NCBI RefSeq assembly: GCF_901000735.1
Contig: NC_081550.1
Coordinates: 2,686,669-2,750,668, forward strand
Direction: 5' to 3'
Length of the DNA: 64,000 bases
Source: Corylus avellana
Lineage: Eukaryota > Streptophyta > Magnoliopsida > Fagales > Betulaceae
A program made the translations under genes and the position numbers. Shown here piece after piece: positions 24,852 to 36,383 of the stretch; positions within the stretch are counted from its first letter, which is position 1; each line of letters starts with the position of its first letter. The notes beneath the pieces are model-generated. The model saw only the letters and a program-made list of their open reading frames with translations. It was not told where the DNA came from and made no database searches.

Positions 24852-27800
24852 ATTGATTCTGGCAATCAACTTTTTTTGACTGTGATTGTGAAAAACTATA
24901 CTGAGCTTTGCTGATAAAGTTGACAATCAACTGAGGCCTTTTTAATTTTCTGTTCGGTTGGTGAGAAAATGGAGGTGAAGCAAATTACACAAACGGAAAG
25001 AGTGTTATGCTTTAGGTTGTTTTAGTTTTCCACAAGAAACGAAAATCGCTATTGATTAGATCAAGTTATGAATTGGGTATATCCATATGGATAAGGGAAG
25101 ATGACTTTTTAGTTTCTTTCGAGGAACCGATTTTGGATTTTACTGTTGCTTCTCTCTCTCTCACTCATAATCTGTTTGCTCGGTGAGAAAAGTGGTGGAA
25201 GAGAAAAGAAATTTTGGTGGGTCCCTTGTGTTTTTGTCTTCTTTTTTTTTTTTAATGAGAAATAAGTTTTATACTACTCAAGTTGGTACATTATTTAATT
25301 GGGCTGATTGAGTAGGAGTTTCTTTAATTGTTTTCTTGATTTTTGTCAGATCCATTAGGTTCTCTCGACTTTGATAATTCATTGACCGACTGTGGTAGAC
25401 TTTTTTATTTTTATAGTTCGAGCAATTAAATTTTTTCTTTTTTATTTCTGTAATTTTAATATTCCAGAAGATAAATTTCTGCATTGAATTGAGAATAATG
25501 CAATATAAAATTTAAATATTCAATTTCATTGGCTCATTTTGTGTTAATCAAATACAATTTTTTTTAAAGAACAAAATATAGAAAGGCTGATGCAATAATT
25601 TGGTATTTCAGGTTGGGCCTTGTTGCAACCATAAAGGTATGATAATTACAAATGATCTTTTATTTTCAAGATGTTCATATGTTATCCATATCACTGTTGT
25701 TTGTCTTTGTGATTATGCATGGCTTATTAGTTATTATGCATATTGCTCTCTTTGAATATCATCATACATGCTTATTGGTCTATTATCCTCCTCTTCTCTT
25801 TTTTTTTTTTTATCCTGTCCATTACTTCGTTAATAGGATACATTTGATTGTTATTTCAAAAGCTTGATATATCTAATATTGTGGTTTAGCTGCTTTCAAA
25901 CACATGGTTATATGATACATTCGTTAATAGGATGCATTTGATTGTTCTTTGGAAATGGAATGGCCCAGTTGTGAAGGGCAAGCATACCCATTGTTATGGC
26001 ATAATCAATCCTGGCACATAGTTCAGATTTCAGTGCAACCAACCAAGACCAAGGGCTTGTTTGGATTGCATTTGAGAGACCTAAAAATGCTTTTAACACC
26101 TAAAAAAGTTCTTTTGAAAAAAAAAGTACTCGTTTGGTAAAAAAATTAAAAACGCTTTTAAGGGTCTAAAAATTCTAAAAATGGCCAAAACGTACTTTTG
26201 CAAAAACTTATTTAAGATTTTGCCCAAAAGCTCTTTTTGACTTAAAAGCTCTATTTCTCAAACACAATTCTAAACAGGCTCCAAGAGTGATTGAAATGGA
26301 CCATTGGTGACCCTAGGCATCCAAATTCGGACTAGGATTTCCGTTCTAAAACATCTTATTGATGAATGGGAGCTTGAAAGATGGACATGCACATAGTTAA
26401 GATTTAAATCAAAACCAAGCAAGAGTGATTAAGATGGGCCATTGGTGACCTTGAATTTGTCATATAGGCATTCAAATTCCAACTAGGATTTCGGTTCTAA
26501 AATATTCGATTGATGAAGGGGAAAAAATCTAGGATGGACCTGGTACTCTATGGCAGAAACTTTTGGGAGGGGGGGATTGAGTATCATATATGCTTTATTA
26601 CTTACCAGATTTAATTGTGGATTATTAATTCCTATAAAAAAAATTTGCAAGTAGGTTGAAAGGTAAAAGATTGCAAAATTGTTTTCTTAATAAGCTAGGA
26701 AACATGGTATCTTGACAAAAATTCCAATAAAATCAGCATGGTATCTGTTTCTGGGACAATGTCTTCAACCTTTGCAATTTTTATCTGACATTTTGAGACT
26801 TGGAGCCTGAATTTCAAACAGGGTGCCTCAAAAGGATATCTTGGCCATATGTGCTAGGTATTAGACTTGAAAGTTTTAAGCAATCGACTGTTAATTGACT
26901 GGTCGTAGGTTCATGGTTCACTTGTATAATTCCTATATTTTAAACTCATGTTGATCGGCATGATTGTTTTTAATTTTTCAACTTGGTTGATGATGCTAGT
27001 TGAAGTATCCTTTTTATGTGATTTTGCTTGTATTTTGGGTACATCTATCTTCTTTAGTCCTGACAAAGGTTATTATTGGAAACCCAACACTTGGAAAGTT
27101 GGAGGTCACACTTCTTGATGTGAAATTTGCACTGTAATCATGCTGCAGATGCCAAATCTATTTTTCAACTAGTTTATTGGTATTGGAAAGAATATTGGGA
27201 ACCTGTGTTTCTTGAAATCTAGTCTTATCCTTTTCTATTTTTTTTTTTTTTTCTCAATATTCATATATTTCAATTTGTTTTCCTCATATTTAGCATGTTT
27301 CCCGAATGATTCTACTGTTGTCTTTAATTTTGAAGTGCCTTTGGTTCTTTCTTGATATATTGTGTAATTTTGATTAAAGGATCGAGCAAATGAAATATAT
27401 AAGAAAGTAGAAGATCAAAAACCTCTCAGAGGACGAAATCAGGATGCAATTTTGGCTGCTTGCCTCTATATTGCTTGTCGTCAAGAAGACAAGCCCCGCA
27501 CTGTGAAAGGTGTAGTGATTATCCTTGAGAATTGAGTATTTGTTACTCTATCTTTCTTTGTGCATATGGAAGTTCCTGAACTGTGTATTCCAATCAGAAA
27601 TTTGTTCTGTTGCTAATGGAGCCACAAAAAAGGAAATTGGCCGCGCAAAAGAGTATATTGTGAAACAACTAGAAGTAGAGATGGGTCAGTCCATGGAAAT
27701 GGGAACCATACATGCTGGGGACTTTCTGGTGAGTTTGGCGGTGAAGTGATACTCTGTAGAGGAGTGCTAAACACCCACCAATCAAGGCGTGTCACATTAA

Positions 27801-29543
27801 CCTGTGGGGCCTACTGGACTTGCGCTCTAAGCAACATATGCATGGATTGGGCCCTGCACATAATGCGTGATGCACACTGATTGGTGAGTGACAGATAAGC
27901 ACTGACTCAGCAAATGCTGCTACCACTGTCCTACTTCTCATCGTATCTGTACCAATAGTTTTATTTTGTTGCATGTCTTACTTTAGATTTTGCTAGGGAA
28001 AGCATTAACATGATCCCCATTTCAAAATCTACAGAGACGTTTTTGCTCCCATCTTGGCATGAGTAATCAAGCAGTCAAGGCTGCTCATGAAGCCGTACAG
28101 AAATCTGAAGAGCTTGATATAAGGTAGTTCTGATACTCTTGTCTGCTTTTGCATTTTGCAGAATTTAAAAGGTTATTTGTTATAATCTCTTGGTAGTCCA
28201 TTTTCTTTCTGTCTATATTTGTTTATTTATTATTTAGAAAATAGTTGAGACTTTGTGCCAAATGGGCTCTGCAACATTTGGGACTCAGATGGGCTTAAGG
28301 ATAATTCTCAACTCAAAACACCCCTGTTTGCTGCAAATATTTTGCTCATTGGCGTTTTGCTCTTATCAAAAAGAAAAAAGTTTGCTCATTGGTGTTTTAC
28401 TAATATGGAGCCATGTGATGTGCCACATTTTTTGCACCATTATCCAGCGGATGAGGGGATGCTTGCAGATGAAAATGAATTGTCCTTTATCATATAAATA
28501 AGACCCCTATAACTAGATTGAACAAAATATAGGTGACACTGGAGTCTGAAGTGTGGTTTGGATGTTGACTGATATTGGCATGCAACTAGAAATCTTAAAA
28601 CCGTCTCGTCTTCTATCTCTACCATGTGCTGTACTGTAGTCTATGGTATATTTTCTTTATCATATAAAAACATCTTCAACTACATTTGATTTCACCAATG
28701 TTTGCTGAACTTTTGATAGTTAATTAAGAAAATACAGGGAGATATGAAGCTCTAATCTTGTAAGTCTTGTCATTTCTATTTAATGGTGGCTAGGGAGATT
28801 TTAAACCCATTCCTCGTGAAACTGGGGTGAACTTGACAATTTCTTGAGTGGTGAAAAGTTTTACTTTATCTGAAGTTAAAACTTTGGATTTGTTGGATTT
28901 CAGATAATTGATAGACAAAATTTAAAGTTTTAACAATAATAATAATGATAATAAGATGGCTTTTGGAAAGCTTAAAAGAAACACCGCCATTTTTCTGGTT
29001 TATGTTTTTGCAGGAGGAGCCCAATATCAATTGCAGCAGCTATAATTTACATGATAACTCAGCTATCGGAAGACAAGAAACTTCTCAAAGGTTAGAAAGA
29101 TAAATTTGATATTACTCATCCTAGTTACACTAAGAGCCTGTTTGGGATTGCGTTTGAGAAATAGAGCTTTTAAGTCAAAAAGAGCTTTTAGGCAAAAGCT
29201 TCATTTTTAACCTTTTGCCAAAAGTGCTTTTTGGCCATTTTTAGGCTTTTTAGACATTTAAAAGCACTCTTAATTTTTTTACCAAACGAATACTTTTTTC
29301 TTCAAACGGACTTTTTGAGTGTTAAAAGCATTTTTAGACCCCTCAAACGCAATCCCAAACAAGCTCTAACTCGATAAAGATTAAAAATACTGAAGCAATG
29401 TAGGTGCAGACGTATCTCTTGCCACCGGGGTGGCTGAGGGGACGATCAGGAATTCTTACAAGGACCTTTATCCCCACGCTGCGAGGCTAATACCAAGTTG
29501 GTATGCCAAGGAGGAAGACCTCAAGAACCTCTGTAGCCCTTAA
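24339..29543 (+). CDS. TFIIB: Transcription initiation factor TFIIB, seven exons
   Basis: General RNA polymerase II initiation factor that bridges TBP-bound promoter DNA and the polymerase. Coding exons: 24339-24691, 25612-25636, 27380-27509, 27598-27728, 28035-28123, 29014-29090, 29410-29543. All junctions are GT-AG and in frame, giving 312 residues, the usual length for plant TFIIB. The zinc ribbon at the N-terminus has Cys6, Cys9, Cys26 and Cys29 (CPEC and CSEC). The B-finger/linker follows with SEWRTF, then two cyclin folds from about residue 105 to the end ([30 protein letters not shown], then [17 protein letters not shown]). Exon 1 is GC-rich. Exon 2 codes for only about eight residues, so it is easily missed. 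Introns 2 and 6 each hold a PIF/Harbinger-type MITE. A (CT)n tract lies at 24824-24851 in intron 1. Confidence 0.97.
24824..24851. repeat. (CT)n microsatellite
   Basis: A pure CT run of about 28 bases in intron 1 of TFIIB, about 130 bases after the donor site. Confidence 0.9.
26053..26281. mobile_element. PIF/Harbinger-type MITE in TFIIB intron 2
   Basis: The left end GGGCTTGTTTGGATTG and the right end, read in reverse as GAGCCTGTTTAGAATTG, are inverted copies. CAA flanks both sides (26050-26052 and 26282-26284), a 3 bp target duplication. The body is AT-rich with no frame. The same family occurs in intron 6 of the same gene at 29134-29366. Confidence 0.7.
27739..27900. repeat. Inverted-repeat fragment in TFIIB intron 4
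   Basis: The short words CACCCACCAATCA (about 27770) and TGATTGGTGAGTG (about 27878) are inverted copies around a GC-richer centre of about 100 bases. This may be a small MITE. The ends and target duplication are not clear. Confidence 0.35.
29134..29366. mobile_element. PIF/Harbinger-type MITE in TFIIB intron 6
   Basis: Terminal inverted repeats of about 25 bp: the left begins GAGCCTGTTTGGGATTGCG and the right, in reverse, begins GAGCTTGTTTGGGATTGCG. TAA lies on both sides (29131-29133 and 29367-29369), the typical 3 bp target duplication of Tourist/PIF-Harbinger elements. The ends are less diverged than in the intron 2 copy, which suggests a younger insertion. It fills most of the 319 bp intron. 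Confidence 0.8.
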
Positions 29544-30612
29544 GAATATATAACAACAGTCGCATGTTTTGCAGCATTTTTTAGTTAGATGCTGCTTCTG
29601 TTGTTTTGGACATGGAAGAACTTTTACTTTCTTTCTGAAACTTTCTTTCTGAAACTTTCTTTCTGTTCCTTCTAGATTATCTGGCTTCTAACGTGTATTT
29701 CTGAGTTACTTAGTCTCACTCAAATTAGGTGCCAAGCCAACCAATGAAGTGCTTTCATCTGATGTGCCAAGATCCATTTTCTTTTGTGTTTTAGGACTTT
29801 GGGGGGTGAGCATGAAACACTTGAATCTTAAAGGTTGGGTTGTGAAGCTAATCTTGTAATTTGGTGGAAGGGAAAAGCTTAGAGCTTAGAGAGAGTTAAG
29901 TAATGCTGAAAATTACATTTTTGTCCTACAACTATCCTGTAATTATCCAAAGATTGATTGGGATTGTCACATAACTACTCTTTCTCCTTTTCTTGTAATT
30001 TGATGGGTGGGCGAAAATTTGGAGACTCTTGTACGTAGTATAATCAATGCGATGTTGCACATTAAGAGCCACTTTAAACGGCTTTAAATTTTGTTTCATA
30101 GTGATTTTCTCTCGACCAATATGCTTGTGATTGATTGTATATTAGAGAATCTGGTCACATTTCTTGCAATATTTGGCCTATTTTCAAATTTATTCTAGTA
30201 AAAAAAAAGTGAAAGGTCATTCATTGGGCCTATTTTCAGATGTTATTAGTGTGTTTGTGAGTCTTGATATAAAAGTATGTGCTTATAGGAGTGAGTTTGT
30301 GTATATGTATGTGTGTGTGATGAATGTATATACATACCATAAGACAAACATATAGACCTTAAGATTATATTGTAAGATTTGAGGTAATTTCTCTAGTTAA
30401 TTCAAATGATAGAATTTTAACCATAATTAATATGAATTTGCGAAAAAAAGAAGAAGAAGAAATAATTACGACATTTACTTTATTTATGTAATGAATAAGT
30501 TAATTGAGTAGTTTATGAGCAAATTCAAATTCATTTTAAATTAAATGAACAAAGTTTGAATAGATTATCTAATTGAGTTGAGTTAAAAAAAAAAAAAAAA
30601 GTCTAAATATTT

Positions 30613-30998
30613 AGGAAAAACTTTACTTTGGCTCTCCTGAATTTTCACTTGATTTTACAAATTTTTTTGTACTTTCAAATCTCTCATTTTGAACTCCTGA
30701 ACTTTCAATTACTCTCAATATGGACCCTCCGTCAGATTTTAAACGTTATATGACGTTTATACTCCTGACTTTTGTATAAAATGTCAACTTTCAAAACATT
30801 TTTTTTTATTTTAAAAAAAATGAAAATCAAGGACATTTTGGTCTCTTTTTTTTTTGGTATTTTTAATGACTAAAATTAGCGGAAGGGTTCTAATTGAGAG
30901 TAGTTGAAAGTTTAGGGGTCTAAAATTAAAGATTTGAAAGTTCAAGGGGGAGTTTGTAAAATCGGATGGAAGTTCAGGAGACCAAAATGAAGTTTCCC
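30613..30998. mobile_element. MULE-type MITE upstream of RRP45
   Basis: The left end GGAAAAACTTTACTTTGG with CTCTCCTGAA pairs with the right end, read in reverse as GGGAAACTTCATTTTGG with TCTCCTGAACTTCC. The similarity continues inward for more than 90 bases, including TTTTACAAA, CCTGAACTTTCA and ACTCTCAAT. Long imperfect inverted repeats of this kind are common in non-autonomous Mutator-like elements of plants. It ends about 200 bases before the RRP45 start codon, so it forms part of the promoter. An 8-11 bp target duplication was not clear. Confidence 0.65.
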
Positions 30999-31044
30999 AA
31001 AAAAATTTAAAAGTAGCGGAAAGCCAAACGCGGCATAAGATTTT

Positions 31045-31130
31045 TAGGGTTTAGAGCAAGAGTAACCAACCAACGGACTAAGGTTTATACTTGACACTCT
31101 TGAGTCGCAAACCCAGAAACCCTAAACCCT
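31045..31130. promoter_or_regulatory. Telobox motifs at the RRP45 5' end
   Basis: TAGGGTTT at 31045-31052 and AAACCCTAAACCCT at 31117-31130 lie within 160 bases of the RRP45 start codon. Telobox motifs (AAACCCTA) are typical of plant genes for ribosome biogenesis, translation and RNA processing. The motifs are seen directly; their use is inferred. Confidence 0.55.
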
Positions 31131-31202
31131 CCAAATTCGCATCCTCTTCTTCTCTAACAGAAATCCCTCTCATACATACTCATTCAGGGAGAAAGATCGA
31201 AA

Positions 31203-34200
31203 ATGGAGCCGAGATTAGCCAATACATGGCGTTTAACAGTGAACGAGAAGAAATTCATCGAGACCGCTCTGCAATCGGACCTCCGAATAGACGGTCGTCG
31301 CCCTTTCGAATACCGAAAAATCTCCATCAAGTTCGGCAGGCAAGTGTTGTCCCCTTTCCCCAAGTCATTGATTTTTTTTTCTCTTTTTCTTCAGAAACCA
31401 CCTCCTCCTACTTTTGAAATTTCACCTTTTTGTTTGTCTCTGGGTTCCATTTTTAAGCGTCTTTTGGTGATTTTCAGAGAAGACGGCTCGACGGAAGTGC
31501 AGTTGGGTCAGACCCATGTGATGGGCTTTGTGACTGCCCAGTTGGTCCAGCCATACAAGGACAGACCCAACGAGGGCACGCTCTCCATCTTCACCGAGTT
31601 TTCTCCCATGGCCGATCCTTCATTCGAGCCGGGCCGTCCCGGAGAAGCTGCAGTGGAGTTGGGACGTGTAATAGACCGCGGTCTAAGGTGAACTTTTAGC
31701 ATGGGTTTTTATTGGTAGTTTTAAATTTTGAGACATTGTCTTGATTGTTCTTGTTCAATGACATTATGTGAAACTACCCAGAAAAACTAAGAAGCAGCTC
31801 TTTTGTACCTTCTAAAGCCATGCCATTCATAATGGATTGTTTGTTATTGAATTACATCATGTACTGTTAGAGTTCAAACAGTTATTCCCATGTGTTGCTT
31901 CGTGAAATTGCTTTAAAAATATCAAACTATGTGTAATTATGTTGGAGCTTTCAGCGCTGCTAACTGATTATACCTAAGAAGCTGAAATGGGCTGTGGGCA
32001 ATATTGTTCTATGAATGTTCCCTACTAGTAAGTACAAGGAACACATATGGGCAAATGTTTGCTATCCTAGAAAAGCTAAAAACTTTTGCCAAGGATGGTT
32101 ATGAGTTGTAGTATTTTTATTTGAAGGTTTAAAGTGTTTGTACAGGGAAAGCAGGGCGGTGGATATGGAATCACTTTGTGTTATTTCTGGGAAGTCAGTA
32201 TGGTCGGTCCGTGTTGATCTCCACATTCTAGATAATGGGGGGTAAGTGTTTTTTTTTCCTACAGTTATTTATTTTTTTTCAATTCATTTTACTTTAGACT
32301 AATTTTTGTTATTATTTATTTATTTTGGAAGCAGAAACCTTATTGATGGTGCTAATATTGCTGCTTTAGCGGCTCTCATGACATTCAGGAGGCCTGAATG
32401 TTCATTAGGAGGAGAAGATGGTCAGGAAGTGATAGTGCACCCACCTGAGGTCAGCTTTGCAAATTTATTAGAATTAGTTTTAGAAGTGCCCTTGCAGAAA
32501 ACATTGAATTTGATCATCAAATATTCAACTTATAAATATGGGAAACACATAATGAACTTTGAAACAAATCATCCTTTTGGACAGAAAAGCAGTTGCCATG
32601 ATTAGTAGGGGGAGGGGTGCCAGAACTTTGATATTTTTATTATAGTATCTCATAATGCTTTTATGATATATATTATGGGCATAATCTTGTTATGATTAAA
32701 TGTATACTTTAGACCCTTGGATATACTATTTGTTTTTAGTAGCTGTTATCACATATTGCTTTTTAACAGGTAAGGGAGCCACTTCCTTTAATAATACATC
32801 ATCTCCCTATAGCAGTGACATTTGCGTTTTTCAGTAACGAGACCAGTGTGGTAAGCAAATGCTGTCTCTGTCATTAAGGCATATAAAATGTGGAACTTAA
32901 CTCCGTTCATTAGGCGATCAATCTAATCTAATGGGGGTGCCATCCAGGTGATAGACCCAACCCACTATGAAGAAGCTGTTATGGGGGGACGAATGACTGC
33001 TACACTTAATGCAAATAATGATATTTGTGCCATTCAAAAAGCTGGCGGTGAGGGTGTCTTGCAAAGTGTAATCATGCAATGTTTGCGAATTGCTGGTCAA
33101 AGGGCTCATGATATAACTACCAAGATAAAAAACGCGGTTGGTTTTTTTTCATATGGAACGACCTTTTAAGACCTGCTGCGCCTTTTGTGCTTCCTTATAG
33201 CTAATATATTCAATTGACAAAAAGACATCATTTTGTACAATATGCTAAACTTAATTATAGAACTGGTTTCTATGCTTATAATTGGCAGCGATGAAAGGCA
33301 AACCATGGGGAATTCCGTTTTTGTCTCTTAACATATCATAAGAGCCAATTTGGCAAGTTTGGTGGGCAAAGCCTCATAAAAGTTCTCATGATCAAGAGAG
33401 ACTAAGAAAACGCAAAAAAAATAATTCATTTATTATATTAGCACTCATACTACATTCTGGAACATCTTTAACAGAGTAAATATAAGGCGTCTTAGAATTA
33501 GGCTATGATTAACCAGTCTCAGCTGCATTATTCTCATGTTTTGTTTATGATTTATGTTGATGGATAAAACAGTTTATTACTTATCAAAAAAAAAAAAAAA
33601 GATTTATGTTAATGGATATGATTGTTATGATTTATCTGGACAACTTGCGGTTCATTTAAGTTGTAACCAGTTTTACGATAGTAGAAGTGGTGCTTCTGAT
33701 CAGTGATCTGGATTACATAATTGTCACTTTTTGGGTTAGTTCGTGGATTAATTCGGCTATAAGCACTATGCATGTGTGAGAGTAGCTCAAAAGCTGTTGT
33801 AGTTTTTTGTAAACCCAGGAATTGCTATCACATCAGGGTTAGAACACTCTGATTATCCTCGTTATTTGGGCTGTGGGAGGTTATATTTAGTGTTGTTTGT
33901 TTGGGGTTATGATTAGGATGGAAGCTTAGCCCAATGGCCAGAGCTCAAAAGAGGACATTGTTAGATTCCTTTAAAGGCTGAGGGGGTGCGGATGCTGCTT
34001 TAAAGTCAAACATTGTAGCACATGGTTCCAACTGATTTTCGGAAAATTCAATTCTTTTTTAACACATTTTGGAGAGTAGAAGTGCTGATGTAGCATCTAG
34101 AACCATTGGTATCTTAATTGGACTATGTTTTTGTGGGATGACATGATATCCCTTGACCAGATGAGGGAAAAACCATGAAGAGAAGAGAGTTGAAACCATA

Positions 34201-35789
34201 GCTAGAGTAATGTTTGAGTTCAATTAAGTGCCAAAGGAAAACTGTGTTGGAATTTTTTTTTAATTCTACTTCTGTGAACACAGCCAACAAGCTTCTAGAA
34301 GTGGACATTGGTGAAGCAGCCACCATCACAAGCTTCTCAGGATGCAATCTGCAATAGTTCTTGACTCTTAAGTTGAGGATTCATTTTCTAACATCCAATG
34401 CCATTATAGGGTTCGTTTGATAAAACCTTTTAGAGCGTTTTTTGGTTGTGATATGACATAAAGGTGAAAATAGTTGAGTGTTTTGTGTTTGAAGTTATTT
34501 GTTAATGCTTTTGCTTTTTTGCTCAAAAGCAACAAATTACCCAAAAAAGCGTTATCGAGCCCTTAGTTTTTCCCCCCTACAACCTTGAATAGCTAGTTGA
34601 AAAATATATGGTGTTACAACCTTGCATGGTTTTTTTTTTTTAATTTCTTCAAGAGCATATGACTCTCCCCCTCTCTCCCACTCTCTCCTTCTCTTTCTGC
34701 ATTGAAAATGAAGGCTGGTTTTGAATTTAAAAGAATGAAGGTTTCTAACTTCTTTTGCGAAGTTGATTGTTTTGATTGCAACTTTCCTGTTGAGTGGATG
34801 TTTCTTACTTTATTTGTAATTTTTCTTCTGCAAATTGATGTAGGTTGAATCATACAACACGGAAAGGGCATTAAGGAAGATCAAGCGCCATTCCAATTCT
34901 GTTTCTTTAGATGTCTGTGATGCTGATGTTGATGTAGTCAGTGAGAGATCAAAGCTGATACCTGGGAAAAGCATAGCTGATCAGAGTATGGATATAGAAG
35001 GTGAAACCAAATCATCTAAACAAGGGCAAACTAGCAGGATAGACGGAGATGCTAAGAACTTCATTGGAGGACCCTCAAGTTGGTATGTTCTCAGTCTGTC
35101 CAGAGTTTGTGACCTTGCTTCAGAGAAGCTTCTCTTAGCGAATAAGTGATTAAGATTATTCTAGAAATTTGGCCACACCCCAGAAGGGCGAGTGCACACA
35201 CACTGCAAACCCGTTTTGTTTATTCAAATCTACTGTTTTTAAGTTTCTTTTTTCTGTTTCTCCTCAGGGATCCGTACGCTGGGGGTGTCAATTTGGATTC
35301 CCTGAAAGCTTCTCTAGCTTCACGCGGTAATAAAATTTATTGCTCATTGAATAACGTTTTAGTTTTGGCCTTCCAGCAGACATGGGGTAAAACAATGATG
35401 GTTACCAGTGAAAAAAATCTCAGCTGCTTCTTAGCAAAAATAAATGAAAGATCTCAGCTGCTCCTTAGTTCTCTTCATTCTATGTGTGCTCAACATTTTG
35501 TCCTCCTTGATATATTCTTGTCTCACATTTCTCTCTCTCTCTCTCTCACTGTATCACACATGAACATGCAGGCACATCAACACCAAGTAGGAAGGAAAAA
35601 TACTCGAGGGGAGAGAATATGTCATGTGAAGCTGACCCAGTTGAACCACCCGAAGATAATAGTTTAGCTTCTTCACCTATTGAGGCGGCCAAAACTCCTT
35701 TGGGGACAAATGGAGAGAAAACGTTGAAGGATGCTGTGAAGTCCAAGAACAAGAGAAAAAAGAAGGCATCCTCTGCTGGTGGAAGTTAG
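31203..35789 (+). CDS. RRP45: Exosome complex subunit RRP45 (RNase PH-like), nine exons
   Basis: Core ring subunit of the RNA exosome, which processes and degrades RNA 3' to 5' in nucleus and cytoplasm. Coding exons: 31203-31339, 31478-31687, 32146-32241, 32335-32449, 32770-32850, 32948-33136, 34844-35082, 35268-35326, 35572-35789. The product is 447 residues. The N-terminus MEPRLANTWRLTVNEKKFIE and the core EVQLGQTHVMGFVTAQLVQP and LSIFTEFSPMADPSFEPGRP are typical of plant RRP45. RNase PH domain 1 spans about 30-180 and domain 2 about 180-290; a charged tail ends KNKRKKKASSAGGS. Intron 1 must be GC-AG (donor at 31340, AG|GCAAGT) to keep the frame at FGR-EDGSTEV; other junctions are GT-AG. 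In Arabidopsis, RRP45B (CER7) affects wax synthesis by controlling CER3 silencing. Plant RRP45 is thought to lack catalysis. An alternative last exon is possible at 36301-36383. Confidence 0.95.
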
Positions 35790-36300
35790 ATGAACTTCTG
35801 TCACTAGCATGTATGTTGACAGCCTGATTTTTCTGACACTATCTTTTTAGTCTCGATTGTTGAAAACTAAATTTTAAATTTTGTGAGATCTTCATTATAG
35901 CCTCGTGCATGAAAATTTTCATGTTTTTTGGTCTTAGAATCTAACGAGTATTTAGGGTAAAATCAATGGAGGGGGTATTAATGACATACATGGATTCCAT
36001 TACAGTTGAAGTAGTATCTGAACTTGAGTTGTTTTGGTACTTTTGAGGCCTTTGTAGTTAGTATCTTGTACTATGGAAAGACTCTTTTATCTCATGAAGA
36101 AGGTGGAAGCCTTGCATTTTTTCCCATTCTAGTGATAGCATAAAAAGATTGGCTATTTTCACCGTTCTATTTCATGATATGTTACACTCGTCTCCGTAAA
36201 CAACATTTTCTCCTTATTTTTACTGAACTATTATTGAGATCATCCAGAAAGTGGATGACTATTTTTTTTTTTCACTCTGTTTTTCATTGTTGCTTGGCAG

Positions 36301-36383
36301 ATACTGGGTCAGCTCACTTCGAACTTACAGAGGGCAATTCTAGTTCAAACTCTCAAGACTTAGAAGACATGCGGTGTGATTGA
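36301..36383 (+). other. Possible alternative last exon of RRP45
   Basis: An AG acceptor ends at 36300 after a T-rich tract. If exon 9 were spliced at the GT at 35779-35780, the frame would continue into this segment and read DTGSAHFELTEGN up to a TGA at 36381-36383, adding a 27-residue acidic, Ser-rich tail in place of GGS. The frame fits exactly, but I have no transcript evidence. Confidence 0.35.

Larger units (their letters stand above)
29544..31202. other. TFIIB 3' region and RRP45 promoter
   Basis: About 1.66 kb between two genes on the same strand. The first few hundred bases should be the TFIIB 3' UTR. The second half contains a MULE-type MITE (30613-30998), and telobox motifs lie close to the RRP45 start. 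Confidence 0.6.

Noticed and set aside
35146..35667. 173-codon plus-strand frame across RRP45 exons 8 and 9
   Set aside because: It reads through intron 8. The spliced frame matches RRP45, while the unspliced one gives unrelated sequence.
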